The notes under the pieces: generated by a model
Told to the model about the DNA's origin: nothing
What the model saw: the letters and a program-made list of their open reading frames with translations, nothing else
Database searches by the model: none
Shown: positions 37,701-52,700 of the stretch, piece by piece
Layout of the letters: the number at the start of each line of letters is the position of its first letter
How positions within the stretch are numbered: position 1 is the first letter of the stretch
Translations under genes and position numbers: made by a program
Assembly: GCA_013396525.1 (NCBI GenBank)
Contig: VWYX01000408.1
Location: 45,487 to 109,486, forward strand
Reading direction: 5' to 3'
DNA from: Chaetorhynchus papuensis
Lineage: Eukaryota > Chordata > Aves > Passeriformes > Rhipiduridae
DNA: 64,000 nt

Positions 37701-40700
37701 ATAGAAAAGTATATTTCATGTTTTTATAAAACAGCAGCCTGTCTCTTGGAATTTACATCTGTCTTCTTAAATTGGACCTTTCCTTATGTGCCCATGTGTT
37801 CTTCTGTCACAAATAGGACTGGGGGATGTTGGTGTAGAACAACAATAGGACAAGTTCTGGGGATGTTGGTTTAAAAGAACTCAAATTGTGCATATCCCGT
37901 AGCATGCATGGTTTCTGCAGCACTTTGTTTTGTGAATTTAATTGAGCTGTTGTATGTTACAAAGAAACAAACTCAGTAAATTCTACTTTAGATAGCGCAT
38001 ATCTTAATTTAGTTATTAGTCTGGTTTTAGAGGAGATGCACCTTTCAGGGCACTAGAGCATACGTCTGTCCTTGCCAAACTTAAATTCTGTATTGTTAGG
38101 TGTTTTGTTGTTTGCTTGCTTGTTCTTAAAATAACTCTTGGCTAAGCGCTGTTCCTAGCGCAGCTTCCTCTTCTCTAGGGAAGGCTGGGTTTTCACTTCA
38201 CCACTCTGCCTTTGCAACCCAATGAAGCTGCACTCTGCTTTTGCCTTGTCTCTTGTGATGTGATTGTTTCTCCCTGATAATACATTCCCTAGTTCTAGAT
38301 TGGAAGAATGTATTTTAATGTGTAGTGTTTGTTTATTGTGCTGAGTTAACCTGCTTATGGTAGCTTATTAATCTCTGATTCTTTCCAGTTGCCAACAAGG
38401 AGATTTGTATTATTCTAACCTAAAACTAACCAGTCTGAAAAGGTTTAGACCTAAACTACTTCTTCCCCTCCAAAAGCAAGAGAGACCTCTTCCAGATATG
38501 TGGAAATAGAAATTAATATGTACTGTAGTGTATTTTTAGAGCTTGTAGAAGTGAGGTCTTTCTTCTAAGAATATATTTTGTTTTAACCTAGGAATCTTAC
38601 TTTCACTGGACTTTTGGAGTAACTGAAGCAGGCTGCTTTGGAGCAGTAGATGTTGATACTGGAAGATCTATGCTTTTTGTTCCACAACTTCCTGAAAGCT
38701 ATGCTGTTTGGATGGGAAAGTAAGACCTATCTTTTAACTGCATTCCAGTGTATCCGAGTACTTCATATAACGTAGCTGTCTGTAGAGCTCCATGCTGTCA
38801 TTTAATCAGTTTCTACCAAATCATGCAGTGTGAATGATATGTACATAGAGTGATATATACAAACATACAAAACATGATCAGTTGATAGTGATCATCTGAT
38901 ATCAAGTGATCTGCCACCATTTGGGAAACAATACCCTTAGAGTTGGAACCCATGAATCTCATGGTATCTCTGAGAGGAAGGTGAACCATAAAGAAAAGTC
39001 AGTATCTTGTGTTAAGCCCAAGGAAGTTAAATAATAAAGCAGGCTTTTTCAAGCTGCTTTGCCAGTTTGCAGCAGCCTAAGCTAATGAAGCTGTTTGAAT
39101 GGCATAAGGTAGTTTAGCCTCTCTGACAGTTTTTTTTTAAATGAACTCACAGACTGGGAAACATGATTTTAACGCTATTCTATGAGTATGCCATAAACAT
39201 CTCTCCATCCACCTTGGTAGTAAATACTGCACAGTGCCATAGTAGTGGAGGAATTGATTTATTTATGCATTTGTTTGTTTTCTCAGTCTTAATTGTATTT
39301 ATACCCTCTACTGAACTGTAAATGTTTGTATTATTTACATTGTCTCAGAGCATTGGATTGCTTCTAATTTAAACTTTTGACAAGATGCTTCACTTCTAAT
39401 TGAAGCTATCACTTATATTTTAATGCTAATTTTGGGAAAAGGAAAACAGTTGTAACTGATCCCATGTGCTGAACTGTGCCAGACCATATGGCAGGGCACG
39501 GCTGCTGTCTTCTCAGAGAGCTTATATGAATATCACTGTCTCAGACCTGTCTGGGGACTGAAATTGTGATGGCATAAAAATCTGCATACTGCTGTCTGAA
39601 ATATTTTAGCTGCGAGCCGCACCTGTCTGGGATGGCAGGTTCTGTAACCCTCATGTGTACTCTCTGAAATCTGTTCCCACTTACAGACAAAGTTTTTTCC
39701 TATCCCTAAATTCTCTTCTGCTAGTTCAAAACAGCTGTTTCATACCTGTTGGAGTTAGAGGAAAGTCAAAGCACAGGGGTTGAATTAAAACCTTTGAATA
39801 AGCTGAGATACATGAAGTCACACCAAACCGAAATAGAAATATAGATTTTTGACTTTTAGTAGAAATATATGTGTCACGCAGGACAATATGCTAAGTGCTT
39901 CAAACATTGAAAAGCTGCAGCAAAGAGACCTTAAACACAGTTCTTACTGCAGCAGTGTTACCTTTTCACAGAATTTCTTTACTTTAGACAAAACATAGAT
40001 AGAACTATAGTGTTCCCATTTTTTAGACAGAGTGTTCACATAAACAATAAGAGCTGATAGAAATTGTATACGCAAATCTGTGTAATACCTATGTAATACT
40101 TGTGTAAGATTTACGACTGTTAGAATTAGACCAGGATGGGTTAAGAAAAGAAAAACTAGAATTGTGTGTCAATTTTATTGGTCAATTAACAAATATAATC
40201 CACACTTCTCTAAGTTTGAAGAAGAGAAAGAAGCTGTTTTCTGCTTGCTGTTTGCCTGCTGCTGTTACTGCTTGACCTTATCGTGTAACCCCTTCGAACT
40301 CTCCCTTCAGAAAACTATGAGACTATGAAATAAGGAACTTTAGCAGGACAGCAGCCTCCTCTGCTCTTTCACTCTTGTCCAAAAAGGAAGAGTATCCCAT
40401 CAAAAGCTCAACACATACTCACACTGATTGTGCCTTATCTAAAAGAGCTTAAAAATATTATTGAAATTTCAGCATCTTATTTTGCATTCTCAAACAAAAT
40501 ATTGTGGTGTTTATAATTAGTGGCCTTTTTGATTTGTTTGTGCAGCACTTGTTATCTGTCCATTTGCAGAATTACACGTCTAGTTAAAAGTGGTTTATTG
40601 TCATTGTGTCTTCTTTCAGAGTATAACAAAGGCTCTTTGTTGTTTTCTAAATTCTTCTCCTTACCCTTCCTGAATCCCTCTGTTTGAATCTTGTTTTCTC

Positions 40701-43700
40701 TTCTGTCAGCTGTGGTCATGTACTTTTTCTGCTTGTCAGAAGGAGGATGGATGAATAACTCATTTGTGAGTCAGTAGCGGTTCTGCTTCATAAGTTGGTT
40801 GGCAGTAGGTACTGCACACAGCTAGGGATTGTGTTCCTTCCCAGAAGATTCAATTTTAACTCAAAATTAGCACTGAAGGAAAAACACAAGTAAGTATGCC
40901 TTCCATCCACTGCAGTTTACCTATTGTAGTTTGCCTTGGAAGTGCTTACTGCTGTGCCTGTGGAAGGTACTGTCTACCCACTGAAGAAACAGTCAGTTAA
41001 CGTCAGTGAAGCAGAAATCAATGTAATGCGTTGTGTGGTATTTGTGAGGTTGGTATCTTACAGAGGTCTGCAGCTGGTCTGCTGGTTCATAGCACAGGGT
41101 GGAGTTGCTTTGCCCGGTGTTTATTCTTCTTTCTATTTAAGACAGATGTGGGAATCTGTGAATTTAGGAAGAAACACACTCTCTTAAAATGAACGCAAAA
41201 GGCTCTTTACTACAGTTTTACCACTGCTGTATTACTAAATGTATCATTTGATGTACTGTTATGCCTTCACTTCTGAAGAACACATATTTGGGTTGCTTTT
41301 GAAGCATAGTGTGGATAATGTGTCATTCAGAAGGGTTGATCTTTTTGCCTTGAAGTAATACAAAAACGGGTCTTTTTGACTCCATTGGAATTGCACTCTT
41401 AGTTTGGCTAAAGCCAGTGCAGTGTCTGAGAGTGTTTGCTTGGAGATCAGCAGACCATAAGTTTACAAATGAGACCATGCAATTTTTCCAGCCTCAGCAC
41501 TGCACTTGTTTTTATGAGGGGTGCTGCATGCTGAGGTGGTGCCTGGTGACTCTGCAGAACAGGTGGACATGGAGATGGGGGATGCACCACTCTGGGCTGG
41601 GCTGAGCTCACAGCCCAGCACTAAGCAGTACTGGTGTTGAGGGTGACTACCACTTTGGAAGTGTTACTGATCTGGTAGGACTTCATGCTGAATGTGTATG
41701 CTCTGAAGATTTGTAAATAGTTGTAAGGTTGCCTTTCAGAAGTCCTTCATGCCAAAAACCTCTGCAGTTTTAAAAGGAAGGACAGATTTAATTTAAATCA
41801 CAGACTATGGACCTTCTCCAAAAAACCCACAGCCTCTTAAGGTGGCAGTTGCAGAATTGTTATGAGGGAAATTGTAGGACCGGTGGTTCTATGTTCATGG
41901 AAGGGATTGCAACAACATTGCTCTTTTTTTAAGTTATGGGTGTGGGCATTTCTCCAGATCCTGGGCCAGCCAATTTCTTATTTGTTGGCTGGAAAAACCT
42001 TTTCAAGTAAGAGAACCTCTTTGCCTGTCTCTTGACCTGTACCTCTGCCGCTGTCCCTCCATCGTTTGAAAGGCAGAAACACAGACTCTGAGAATGACTC
42101 TGAGCTTAATGGGTGGCTTTTCTGCTCCTGAATATTTTTCTGTTTTTAACTTTAGAAGGAGGAGTTTAAGAAATGAATCTGGTAGTATAGGATAGTAAAG
42201 GCTTCAGAAGTGTAACCTGTTTTGTAAATGCCCCTCTTTCTTGGCACAGTCCTACCTAGTCAAGTCTGTGGTGCAGCAAAGCTGTTAGCAATCATTTCAG
42301 TTCCTAGAAAGCATTAAGTTGGTATGAGTGCATGTCTTCACAAAGACTTCAATTCTGCTAATTAATGCTGCACCTGCCATTTACCTCCTTAATTATAAGT
42401 GACAGTACTAGTCAGCGTGCTGATTAAAGGTATTTTATAAAGTAAAACATACTGTACAGCAGCTGCTTTATGTGGAGAGCATGCCAAAATAACTTAATAG
42501 CCTTTGCACATGGAGTGTTTTTAATGGAAGACAAAAAATATTTAACCCTTTCATGCTCTAACTTTAGAAATACATATTAAATACAAATTAATGGTTCCAA
42601 ACAATAAAATAGTACTGTGGTGCCTAATTTCCTGTGCAATTTCCTGTGTTTTCTCTGAAGCTCCTGCTGGATGACTGGTAAGTATTGCAGCTTTAATCCA
42701 GCATTGCACCCACTGTAAGTAATGTTTTTCCATGAATTTGATTGAAAGCTGTCTCTGTGTTCAAAGCTGAACCTTGGAGTAGCACTTGGAGCTGTAATAA
42801 AGCACAGTGAAATGCCTTGCAAATTTATTTCTCAGTGACCTAATGAGGAAACTCTTTAAAACACTGTCATAAATTTTAAGTAGGTTACAACCAAAATCAA
42901 CCTTTGGTTTTGGTGATTACACTTGGCTGACATCGGCAAAGCTGAGTAGTTTTACTGCCTTTTGAAAAAAGTTCAGAATTATATGGTTGGAGTTTTTTGC
43001 TTGTTTGCTTTTTTCCTCTTAACACTTTTGTAAAAGAAAGTAGCCTCTCAGTCTGTGGGGGCTTTTACCTTTTTTTTTTCTTATAGGCTTTTTGTGACTG
43101 TCAAAATTAGAAGCTAAGAAATTGATTTCTTGATCTCTTCTTAATGGAGATTGGTGAGATTTTGTGGCATTTGTATTTTGAATAACTGTGAGTATTAAAT
43201 TGTGCACAGCATGGTATGTTTATCTGACTATCATGGTGATGGAGACTGGAGCATTAATTACCCTTGGTCTGGTGACAGGACGGCAAGGTGTTAGAGGGGA
43301 AGCTGACAGTGGAGGCAGCTCTTTGGAAAGATAGTGGAGTGCATGTGGGGGTTATAGGGAATGAACTCCAGATTACCTTAATTGCTCTTCTTAATTGCAG
43401 GAATGAAGGACATCTTCTACAGGAGTTTTATTAATATGGAGCATACAGGTCCTCTTCTCCACAGCCTGCTCCAGAGCTATGTGTTCTTTGGCTTTACCTT
43501 CAGAGCTGATCCACCATCTCCTGCTATTTTTTATTGTAATTTTTTCTCTAAAATGAAATATGCTTTTCTTTTTCTGTGTCTCTCAGTTTGGTCTTTTACT
43601 GCAATTTTCCCTTCCCAGTACCCACTGAATCTTTATTTTGGTTTTTTAAAAAACCCAGGTTTTAATCACTTTAGGTCATCTTATTACTGTTTTGTACCAA

Positions 43701-46700
43701 TTGGCATTGCAGTTTATCTGAAAGGTTTGTTACCACCTGGAAATGTCCTCTGTGGATCCCAAACATACTCAGTTCTGCTTCTGTTTCTTAGTAGTGTCAG
43801 AACTAATTTCAATCATTGCACTATCCCACTAATCAAGACTTGCAGTCCATTTCTGTTTATTGCTTTAACTTCAGGGAACATCAGTCTAAATTGACACAGC
43901 ACTTTTCAGTGTGGCAATTGGAGGGTTTCCCAGCCTGGGGAATGCTCATCTTTTTATCTATTTATTTATTTTTATTTTCTGCTTTAGGCTTTTACATTTT
44001 TTATTATGACTAGTCATTTGGTTTCAGGTTACATTGTAGTGTTTCTGGCCAAGCCAATTTGAGTTGATTTTGGAGAGTAAACAGTCTTGAGAGAGATTTT
44101 TGTCAAATATTTTACTATTAATCGGATAGTACATCTGTTGCTTTACCCTTCATCTGATCCTTTCAAAACTGCACAATAAAGCTGGGCTTTTGATTGACGA
44201 GACTTACTTGTGCAATTCTCCAGGCTGCTTATTTTCCATGATTCCAGTTCTCTCCCTGGTACAGTGATTTTTATTTCTTGTTCATTCCCAGCCTGGACTG
44301 ATCCTGAGGGTTGCCCCAACACAGATGCAGCTCCAGCACTTGGTCTTGTTAAACCTCATGAGAATCCCATGGGCCTGCTGCCCAATTTCTCTGTGAATAA
44401 AAATTACTTTTTCAGAATAATTAATGTCTGGATTGCTCTTGCCACTTTACTGACAGTTGTTTTCTCTAAAAGCACTGATCAAATGCTCAGACTTCTCAAA
44501 TGCTCAGTTTAGTCATTGTCCCAGTATTCTCATTGTCCACAAGCCTTGCTTGGTCTGGGAGGAATGTGTATTGTTTTTATGACTTTTACTTCAGTAATTA
44601 TTTTTGTAAATCTTTGCTTTCTTACTGCTTTCTTAAAACAGCTTAAGTTTCTTGTTGAGAAGGCTTGAAACCATGACAGCAATTTGTGTCAGTCCTTTGA
44701 TTGCCCATCTCTACCAGCATACACCTTTAAGTGAATGCTCAAGTGTTAAAAGTGTTTTTCCTCTCCTCTTTTTGATTCAGGTATATTGAGAAAAGAGCCA
44801 GCACTAAGCAAATCTGTTTGATGATGCTCTACCAGAGTTTTTTAATATCCGGATGTGGCTTCAAACCACAGAATGAGATAGCACGTCTCATTCCTGTGGT
44901 GTGACAGGGAATGTTGATAACTCCCACCAGGCATTTCTTATTTTATACTTTATGTAATGTGCTACCAGGAGTACTGAGTTCAGCGATATAAACTCCTGAT
45001 AACATTTTGAAATATCAGAGAATCTGAGGGGTTTTTTTTGTCAGGCGTGCTCTGTATTTTTTCTACAAAAAACCTGCTTCTGGTAGGAAGGTGAGCTGCA
45101 GCAAAAGAAATGTCCATGGGGGTTTGCCAGCAGTGCACCAACAAGGCTCTGCACCTCCACACTGCCTTCTGCTGTGCCACTGACTGGCCTGAGGGCAGAG
45201 CTCTCCTCCCTGTTGCCCTGCATTTGGGAAGGTGCTTCAGTGAAAAAAATCTGAAGTGAAATACCTACAGTGGTTCCTCTATTCTTGCACTTCTAAAATT
45301 CCACATTCTTAGCTCTTGATGTTAACTGTTTTCCTTATGTTTTTTTTCCCTGTGACCTGTATGTTCAGGAAGGACTCTCTGAAAGAGTGTGGGCTCTGTT
45401 GATAAACAGAAAAGGAAAAACAAACCCAACTGTTCTGTTAAAATGTGTCAGAGAAATGTATCATTAATGTTAATGGTCTCTTAAAAGCTAAATGTGAGTG
45501 TAAAGCAGGCAGACTGTGTTTTACTGCTGTGTACCCCTTGCTGGAGCTCTAGCAGTCAGAGCAGGTGTCACAACCCCAGTCCTCGGGGACACCAGATACT
45601 TCATTGTCTGGCAACATGATGTAGTGGATAGGGCATTCTGTTCAAGGGTAGGTTTTGTCTTTTCTTTGTTCCCATTGAGTCGTCTCAAGTTCATTTAATT
45701 TCTTTGTGGTTTAGCTTTCCTTACAAGTTGTAAAATGGGAGTGTTATCATCCTCTTCCTTCTTAAAGTGGTTCAGGTCATCTAATGCTGCTGTAAAAATC
45801 AGTTGCTGCTTTGTCTCATTCTCTTACCAGTTAATATGGGAGCTGTGAGACATGCTAACCCACATTCCAGAGCTTGCTGAAGTGCTTTTGTGTGGGATAT
45901 TAGATATTACTTGTTTCCTCTCTAATACTGGTGTTTTTCCAAAGTACAAGCAGAACATCTGCTATTGACAGATTCGGTATGTAACTTTCTTTGTTAAGAA
46001 GCATGAATTGAGACCAGTGTTTGTGTGTAACACTTACTATATAGTGACCTAGGAATTACACTTAATATCTTAACCACTATAATTCTTGTGCTCTTTTTAT
46101 TTGAGGAGAGAGCTTTCTAATGAGTATTTGTCATCAGTTTAATGCTACAAGATTATCTTTTGGGGATTTCAGTGTGTAAACATTTCCTTAGTCACATTTC
46201 GCTCTGTATAGAGTCCTTGACTCCAAGGAAGAATTTTATTTGCAGAGAGAAGTAAAGCAAAGGTTACCAATTGCAAGTTTTCTGTGTTTTTGTTGGGTAG
46301 CTCTTGATAGTATCTCTTAAATGTCTAATTGAGACACTGCTACTTGAGGTAGAATTTATAGAAAGTCTAAAGAACTGTTCATCTTTTGGGAATGCCTGTA
46401 GTGGGAATAGCTGAGCAGGAGCAGTGAGACTGTATACTTGAAGTAGATGAAATAGGTAGGTCAGTGTTTGGCTTTTACTAGCACTAACTGTGAGATTCTC
46501 CTCAATACTTCATTTTGGATTTCTGAAGTCCAATGGGCCTGTGTTGTTGCTCCTAGTTATTCTGATTCTGCATGATCTGTGTGTAGCACTGGGAAGTCCA
46601 GTATCACATACCCAGCACTTCGTGTCCAGCTTCAAGCTTGTAGACTCTACTGTTCTGCCCCTCAGACAGATGGGGCTTCTCTTACAGTCCTGCTTGTTTT

Positions 46701-49700
46701 CCAGTCAGATCAGCTTCAGTTGTCATCTTCAGCTTGATTTCTTTTAAAGTCCATTATTTTCTCAGAATCCATCTTACTGTTGACTGCATCAAAAGGAGCA
46801 AGGAGTCTGAGTTTACATGTGTGCAGGTAGTTTTGTCTTTCAAAGAACGTAGCGGTAATCTGGAGAACTGTGGAAAGGGAGTACCATTAAGGTAGTCAGA
46901 ACATTGCTGGAGGCTGGCTGTGATACCAGCAAGCCTGTAAGTACTGTTTTGTTTTAAATCTAGCTTGATGCCTTTTAATCTTTTTGTTTGAGATAGTGAA
47001 ATTCCTTTGGAATATAAAGGTGATGGCATTTTTTTGGACAAAATCAGGAACATCTGCTGGTGTCTTGTAAAGTGTGCTGTGTTGTTCTTCCTAGCAGTTC
47101 TTGACACCCTCTCGTTTGGTTAATGCTTTGCCATCTGTTAACTTGATGATATTGTAATGAGAAGGGAGTTTATTGGTGAATCTCTGACAGCATTGAAACA
47201 TTGCTTTTGCATCCCTTTTCCCCATTCAGCTCTACATTTTCTAATGTATTTCTATTCTTTGGCTTTAAATTTTGCCAAGGTTGTTACTCTGTGTCTGCAG
47301 TCTCTCTGAAACTTGTACTCTGCTTTAAGCTCATTTTAGCAAGGTCTGAGAAATGAGTTGTTGACTGTGTAGAACTTCAGTTGCTGAAGATTATGCTTGT
47401 CCAATTTGCTCCTTGTGCATGTGCTTTCCCTCATTTAAGTGAGAAAAAATGTGATGTAATTCATGCTGTGACTTGCTGGCAGTAAGTGTGTGCGTGCTGC
47501 AGTGCCATGTGCAGGCACTACCTGCAAGATAATGTAGGCATTTAATTTGCTTAAGACAAATGATTTTGCCATAAGTGGTGTTTTATGCCTGTTACTTTGA
47601 ATAATGGAAGTCAGGGTTGAATGGAAGAAGCAGAAAGCTTTATTGTGAAGTTCACTGGTTTTAGCCTTTCTGTCTCAGTGCATCAAGAATCATCCTCTCC
47701 TGATTTTGTGATACAAGCTTGGTATATTTTTCATGTATTTTAAGCAATAAAACTTGTAGAACCTATTAAGAGAGTACTGTACCCTGAACATTATTGTGTA
47801 GAAGTCTTTGTTATTGGTCTATTCTGTTACTGTTCCAACTATGTTAATTCTTACTTTTAATTACTGCTGGTGAGAATATCACTTTCTGGTATTTACCAGG
47901 AGCTGTGGATCCAAAGGACAATAAAACTTGTGGATCTGTATTTTAATTGTAGGAGAGAGTCTTTAGCTTGGCATGTTGCTTTGTGTCAGTACTTGCTGTC
48001 TTCCTCCCTGTCATACTAGGAGTTCCTCAAAATGGTTGTTGACTGGTTATTTTGAGATTCCTGTTGCTCCTTTTAAAAAAACACATTAAGTTAATGCTGT
48101 TGGTTGGTTGGGGTTTTTTTGGTGGGGTTTTTGTTTGTTTTTTGTTTTTTGGGGTTTTTTTTGCTAAAGCCAGATACAGGGATTAGAAATTGTAGGTAGT
48201 TCTCATTATTTGCCCTAATATGCGTTCAGTGGTAGCATGTGTGGTCAGCCATCCACATGCTTTGTTGTATGTGCCATTTGGTATTAAATTAATATTTCAT
48301 TTTGCAGAAGAGCAATTTCATCACGTTGGTGCTTATGGTAGGCTACGCCTATTGCTTTCTTTTATATGTAACAGTAAGAAACCCTTCTTCCAGAATAGCT
48401 GCAAAACGCAGACAAGGCCAGATGTGAGGACTTAAAGAATTCTCTGAAACCATTCGAATCTTAACATTAAAGGTGCATAGTTTGTTTAATATTCATAGTG
48501 AACATACCATTTGCAATATTTTTTTTCCTACATGAATATTTTACATTCTAGGCTATGCAGTAAGATAAGTAATCTTGAACTAGGAACTCCAGCTGAAATA
48601 CTGAAGAAAAGCTAAATCGGACTACTTCAGGAAAATCTGAATTTCATTTTAGAGCTGATCCACTGTAGAAACTAATAGCTGAAAATCTGTCCTAGAAGCA
48701 TTGAAACATGAAAATACAAAGCAACCTTTAGGAATAACTGTTAAATATATTGAAGTTTGGACAAATGTTTAGATGCAAATAAAAGCATATACATGTATAT
48801 CAGCAATTAGGCTGCAAATATATTAGCAGTTGGCTTAGATGTGTTTCTTTCAGGAATAGCTATCAGCTGCGATAAATTCTGTTCACAGTTTTTCTTTGGC
48901 ATTTGTGATTTAGATCCATCTCATTTTACCCCTCTTCTGAATACAGTTCTGAAAACTAGAACACTTTTTATCATGTTGGTATTACGAGGCTATTGCTCCA
49001 GAGTCCTTTAGCATACAAAGAAATGTTGCTTAATGGAATTCTTACAGTAATGTCAAATTTGTTCAGATCTCTTAAGATTTGAGTCTTGAGAGGTGTTATG
49101 AATTCTTGTGCAATATAACGAACAACAGGTTTAAAATGCTTTTAGACAACGAGACCAAGTTTTTATTGGGTTTAAAGTGGAAATATAACATAGTTGATAA
49201 ACTACTGCAAAGAAACTGTGATTTGAATTTTGTCCAAATATGTAAAAGCCGTAAAATAAATTTTTGGTGTATTTAGAGATACACAGAGCTGTCATAGCTG
49301 TTGATCTTACTGATGGATAAACAGAGGGAGCCAGTGTTATATTCCTATTTGAGGATCACATCAGAGTGGAGCCAGTCCTAATACTGTGATCTGGCAGAAT
49401 CTGCACTGGTGTGATTTGGTGAAGCATGTTGGTTTTTAAACATGCCATCATGTACCACTGTGAATTTAGTTAAACCAAATGGAAATGTTTATTCTAAACT
49501 TGGATTTTTTCACTAAGATGAATAACTGACTGGGATCTACGATTACTAGCTTTTAATACTATGCTCCCTTACACTTTTACTGGTGGTTTTTGTGTTTGAT
49601 AAATGTGTATAAGAGAAATGAGGTACAGTTATTGTAAAGTATTAATTTACTCTCTGACTTAATGTTTCACACTGTTTTTTTACAGTGAAAGTTTTGCTGC

Positions 49701-52700
49701 TGCTCCCCCACATATTTTTTCCCATTGCTACCTCAGTAGAATTTTGTTTAAAATAAAGTTGTCACTTGTTATCATTGAAGGATGAATCTTCAATATTCGG
49801 TGCTTAAATAAAACCATAGCTGTTAAAATAAGGCAGTGTATCAGAATTCAGATCTTCTTAAGACATAGCTTCACATCTTTAGGCCATCTTCAGCATTTCC
49901 CAATCACTGTGAAAATCCTGAGAGTAAGAAACCAAGCAAGTGATCTAGATGGGGTAGAAAAACATAGAAGAGAGATGAGTTTCTCATCAGCAGCAAAATA
50001 AACATCAGCAGAAAGTAAACAGCTTTAATGTTTAACTCAAAATAACTCAAGCTTTTTCACCGGAAATTGGGATGAATTGTAAGTGGTGAACTAGAGACAG
50101 TCTCTTGTTTAAGGGGTCCTTTGTGGCTAAAAATCAGAAAAATGAGGACCATATTCATGTAAATTAACATCAGTGCAGGACTCTTACATTTTCTTTCTAA
50201 TGGCCACGTACACTGAGATGCCGGATTTTTGCCCAGATGCTTGGCCATGCGTACATGGGCGTGTTCCAGGAGTTCGGAGTTGCTTATTTCCACTATAAGA
50301 TAAAATGATGACTCCTGTTATTCTGGAAGTTAACTATTGACAATTCTAACTAACACTGGTATTTGCTTGGCTGGAGTTATAAAACTGTAGGGAAAGGATA
50401 TTGAGCCTTTTAAGGACTGATATGCATTATTCTCTGTGGGTTTTTGCCAAGTTGTGTTGTCAGGGAATCTAAACAATTTTGCACACCCCAAGCCCCTGCC
50501 TGAAGCCTGTAAAAATTAGGTCATTGCTTCTGTTCACATCTGTTCACAAAAGGGTTGGGGTTTATTTTTGTATAGGTAAAGAGACATGATTCAATAATAT
50601 CTGGGATCATATCTTCCACTTGGGTTATCCTTCTAATTAATTTATGGCTTGCTGTGGGGTTTTCTGCATGTGGTCTCTGCAGTGATTAATCAGAATTCCA
50701 AAACTGGCAGCCCGTAGCAGCATTACAAATGACAAAGCCAAACCTGAAAGTTGTAACCAGTTAACTTACTCTAGCTTCTTAGAGTCATTTGTAGAGAGAA
50801 GCACTCCTTGTCCCTGGGAAGTATCAGATGTACTTGAAATTATGATAACTGAATGTAACTTCTGATTTTCATTATGCCAGTGAGCGTTTCATGGAAAATA
50901 CCCTGTGACAATGGTGATCAGTGCTCGACTTTAGCCTGTTTTGCATTCAAATTGGATAAAAATGGGTATTGAGCCCTGTATCTGCTTAGGAACTCTGCAC
51001 TGGTACTTTTTAGAGTAACTGCCATGTTGTGCATAATTATCTCTCATTGAACCCCACTAAACTGGGGAAAAAATGGAAGAGAGTAGAGAGAATATGGAAA
51101 GGTTCCATTGAGGATCATAGAATGGCCTGGGTTGGAAGGGACCTTAAAGACCATCGAGTTCCAACCTCCCACCACGGGCAGGGACACCTTCCACTATCCC
51201 AGGTTGCTCAGAGCCCCATCCAGCCTGACCTTGGACACTTCCAGGGATGGGGCAGCTCTGGGCAACCTGTGCCAGGAACTCAGCACCCACACAGGGAGGA
51301 ATTTCTTCCCAGTATCCCATCTAACCCTGCCCTCTGTCAGTTGGAAGCCACTCCCCCTTGTTCTGTCCCTCCATGTCCTTGTAAATAGTTTCTCCATCTT
51401 TCCTGTTGGCTCCTGCAGGCACTGGAAGGCCACAATGAGGTCACCCCAAAGCTTCTCCTCTCCAGGCTAAACCATCCCAGCTCTCCCAGCCTTTCCTCCC
51501 AGCAGAGCTGCTTCATCCCTCTGAACATGCTGGTGCCTCCTCTGAACTCTCTCCAGCAGCTCCAGGTCCTTCCTGGGCTGGGCCCCAGGGCTGGGGCAGC
51601 TCTGCAGGTGGGGTCTCACCTGAGGGGGCAGAGGAGCAGAATTGCCTCCCTTGGCCTGCTTTTCTTCTCTTAGTTCTCTTTCTCCCTGACCTTTGGTTGC
51701 TTTCTATACTGCTTTTCTATATGTGACAGCACAGAATTTTTTGGCTCTAGTACAGACTTCATGTACACTTTTTCCTTGCACCTCTGTGGTTCTGCAACAG
51801 AGTTGGTCTTAGCAGAAATCTTCCCAGTGGGAGAGGCAGCTTCATCATTGGAGCATCATGGCTTTTGTGGGATGGTAGTTTGTGGGAAGTGTATATGAAT
51901 TTATTTTTCCGTCTACTCAGATGTGCTAAATGACTATAAAAAAAGTGAGGCAGAACTGTGAGTGCTTCATAGAGGAGGTGAGAAGTCTGGCTCTCAACTT
52001 TGTGCTAAAAGTCTTGCCGACTTTTGAGTGAGATAGTGAGAAGAAGATGAGCAGGGAGGTACACATCTGGGAATCGTGGCAGCTTGTAATTAGGTGTGAT
52101 GAAGTCAAAAGTATCTCAAAGATGACCTAGTTTAATAACTGAGGGAGAGGATGGAGGATTGTGGTGGGAAGCTGCTGTTCTTTTTCTCTTAAAGTAGAGA
52201 AAAATTCCTCAGCCTTGAAAGAGTGATGAGCCACTTTTGTTCCTCAAAAGAGTCATAGTGTACATAGAAAGAGATGTTGGAGGGATTAAAGCTGGAATGG
52301 ATAAATATTAACCATAACCCAATAATTAAATTTGCAGCGGTGTGCTGTAGGCTACACAATTATAGGAGGCAACTAGCAGCAACAAGAACAAAAAAGGAGT
52401 TGAGAAAGAGCTTGTGAAAAGAAAGAAGTTTTCTTATTGGAGTGATGGAAAATGAGACCTATTCTTACTTTAACTGCATTAAATGAAGTCAATAAAATCC
52501 AGCGCACTTGTGGGTATAATTTTATGAAATATTTACTTTGCATTAAACAATTCATTGATTTAAACATTGCAGCTAATTTTAAAAAGGTGCTTTAGATGTA
52601 TTGCTCTAAAGAGCATATGTTACCCTAAGTTACCATTGGCCATACATTAGCTGGTTTTACAGTTGGGATGGTTCTGATACCAGATGAATTGGTTAAAACT

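Noticed and set aside
43382..43894. 170-codon + strand hydrophobic frame in intron 3
   Set aside because: AT-rich DNA commonly yields hydrophobic chance frames. No recognisable family, and it lies within a well-defined PEPD intron.
51029..51528. Overlapping frames of 63-120 codons on both strands
   Set aside because: They lie in the CR1 copy at 51114-51660 and have no coding meaning.
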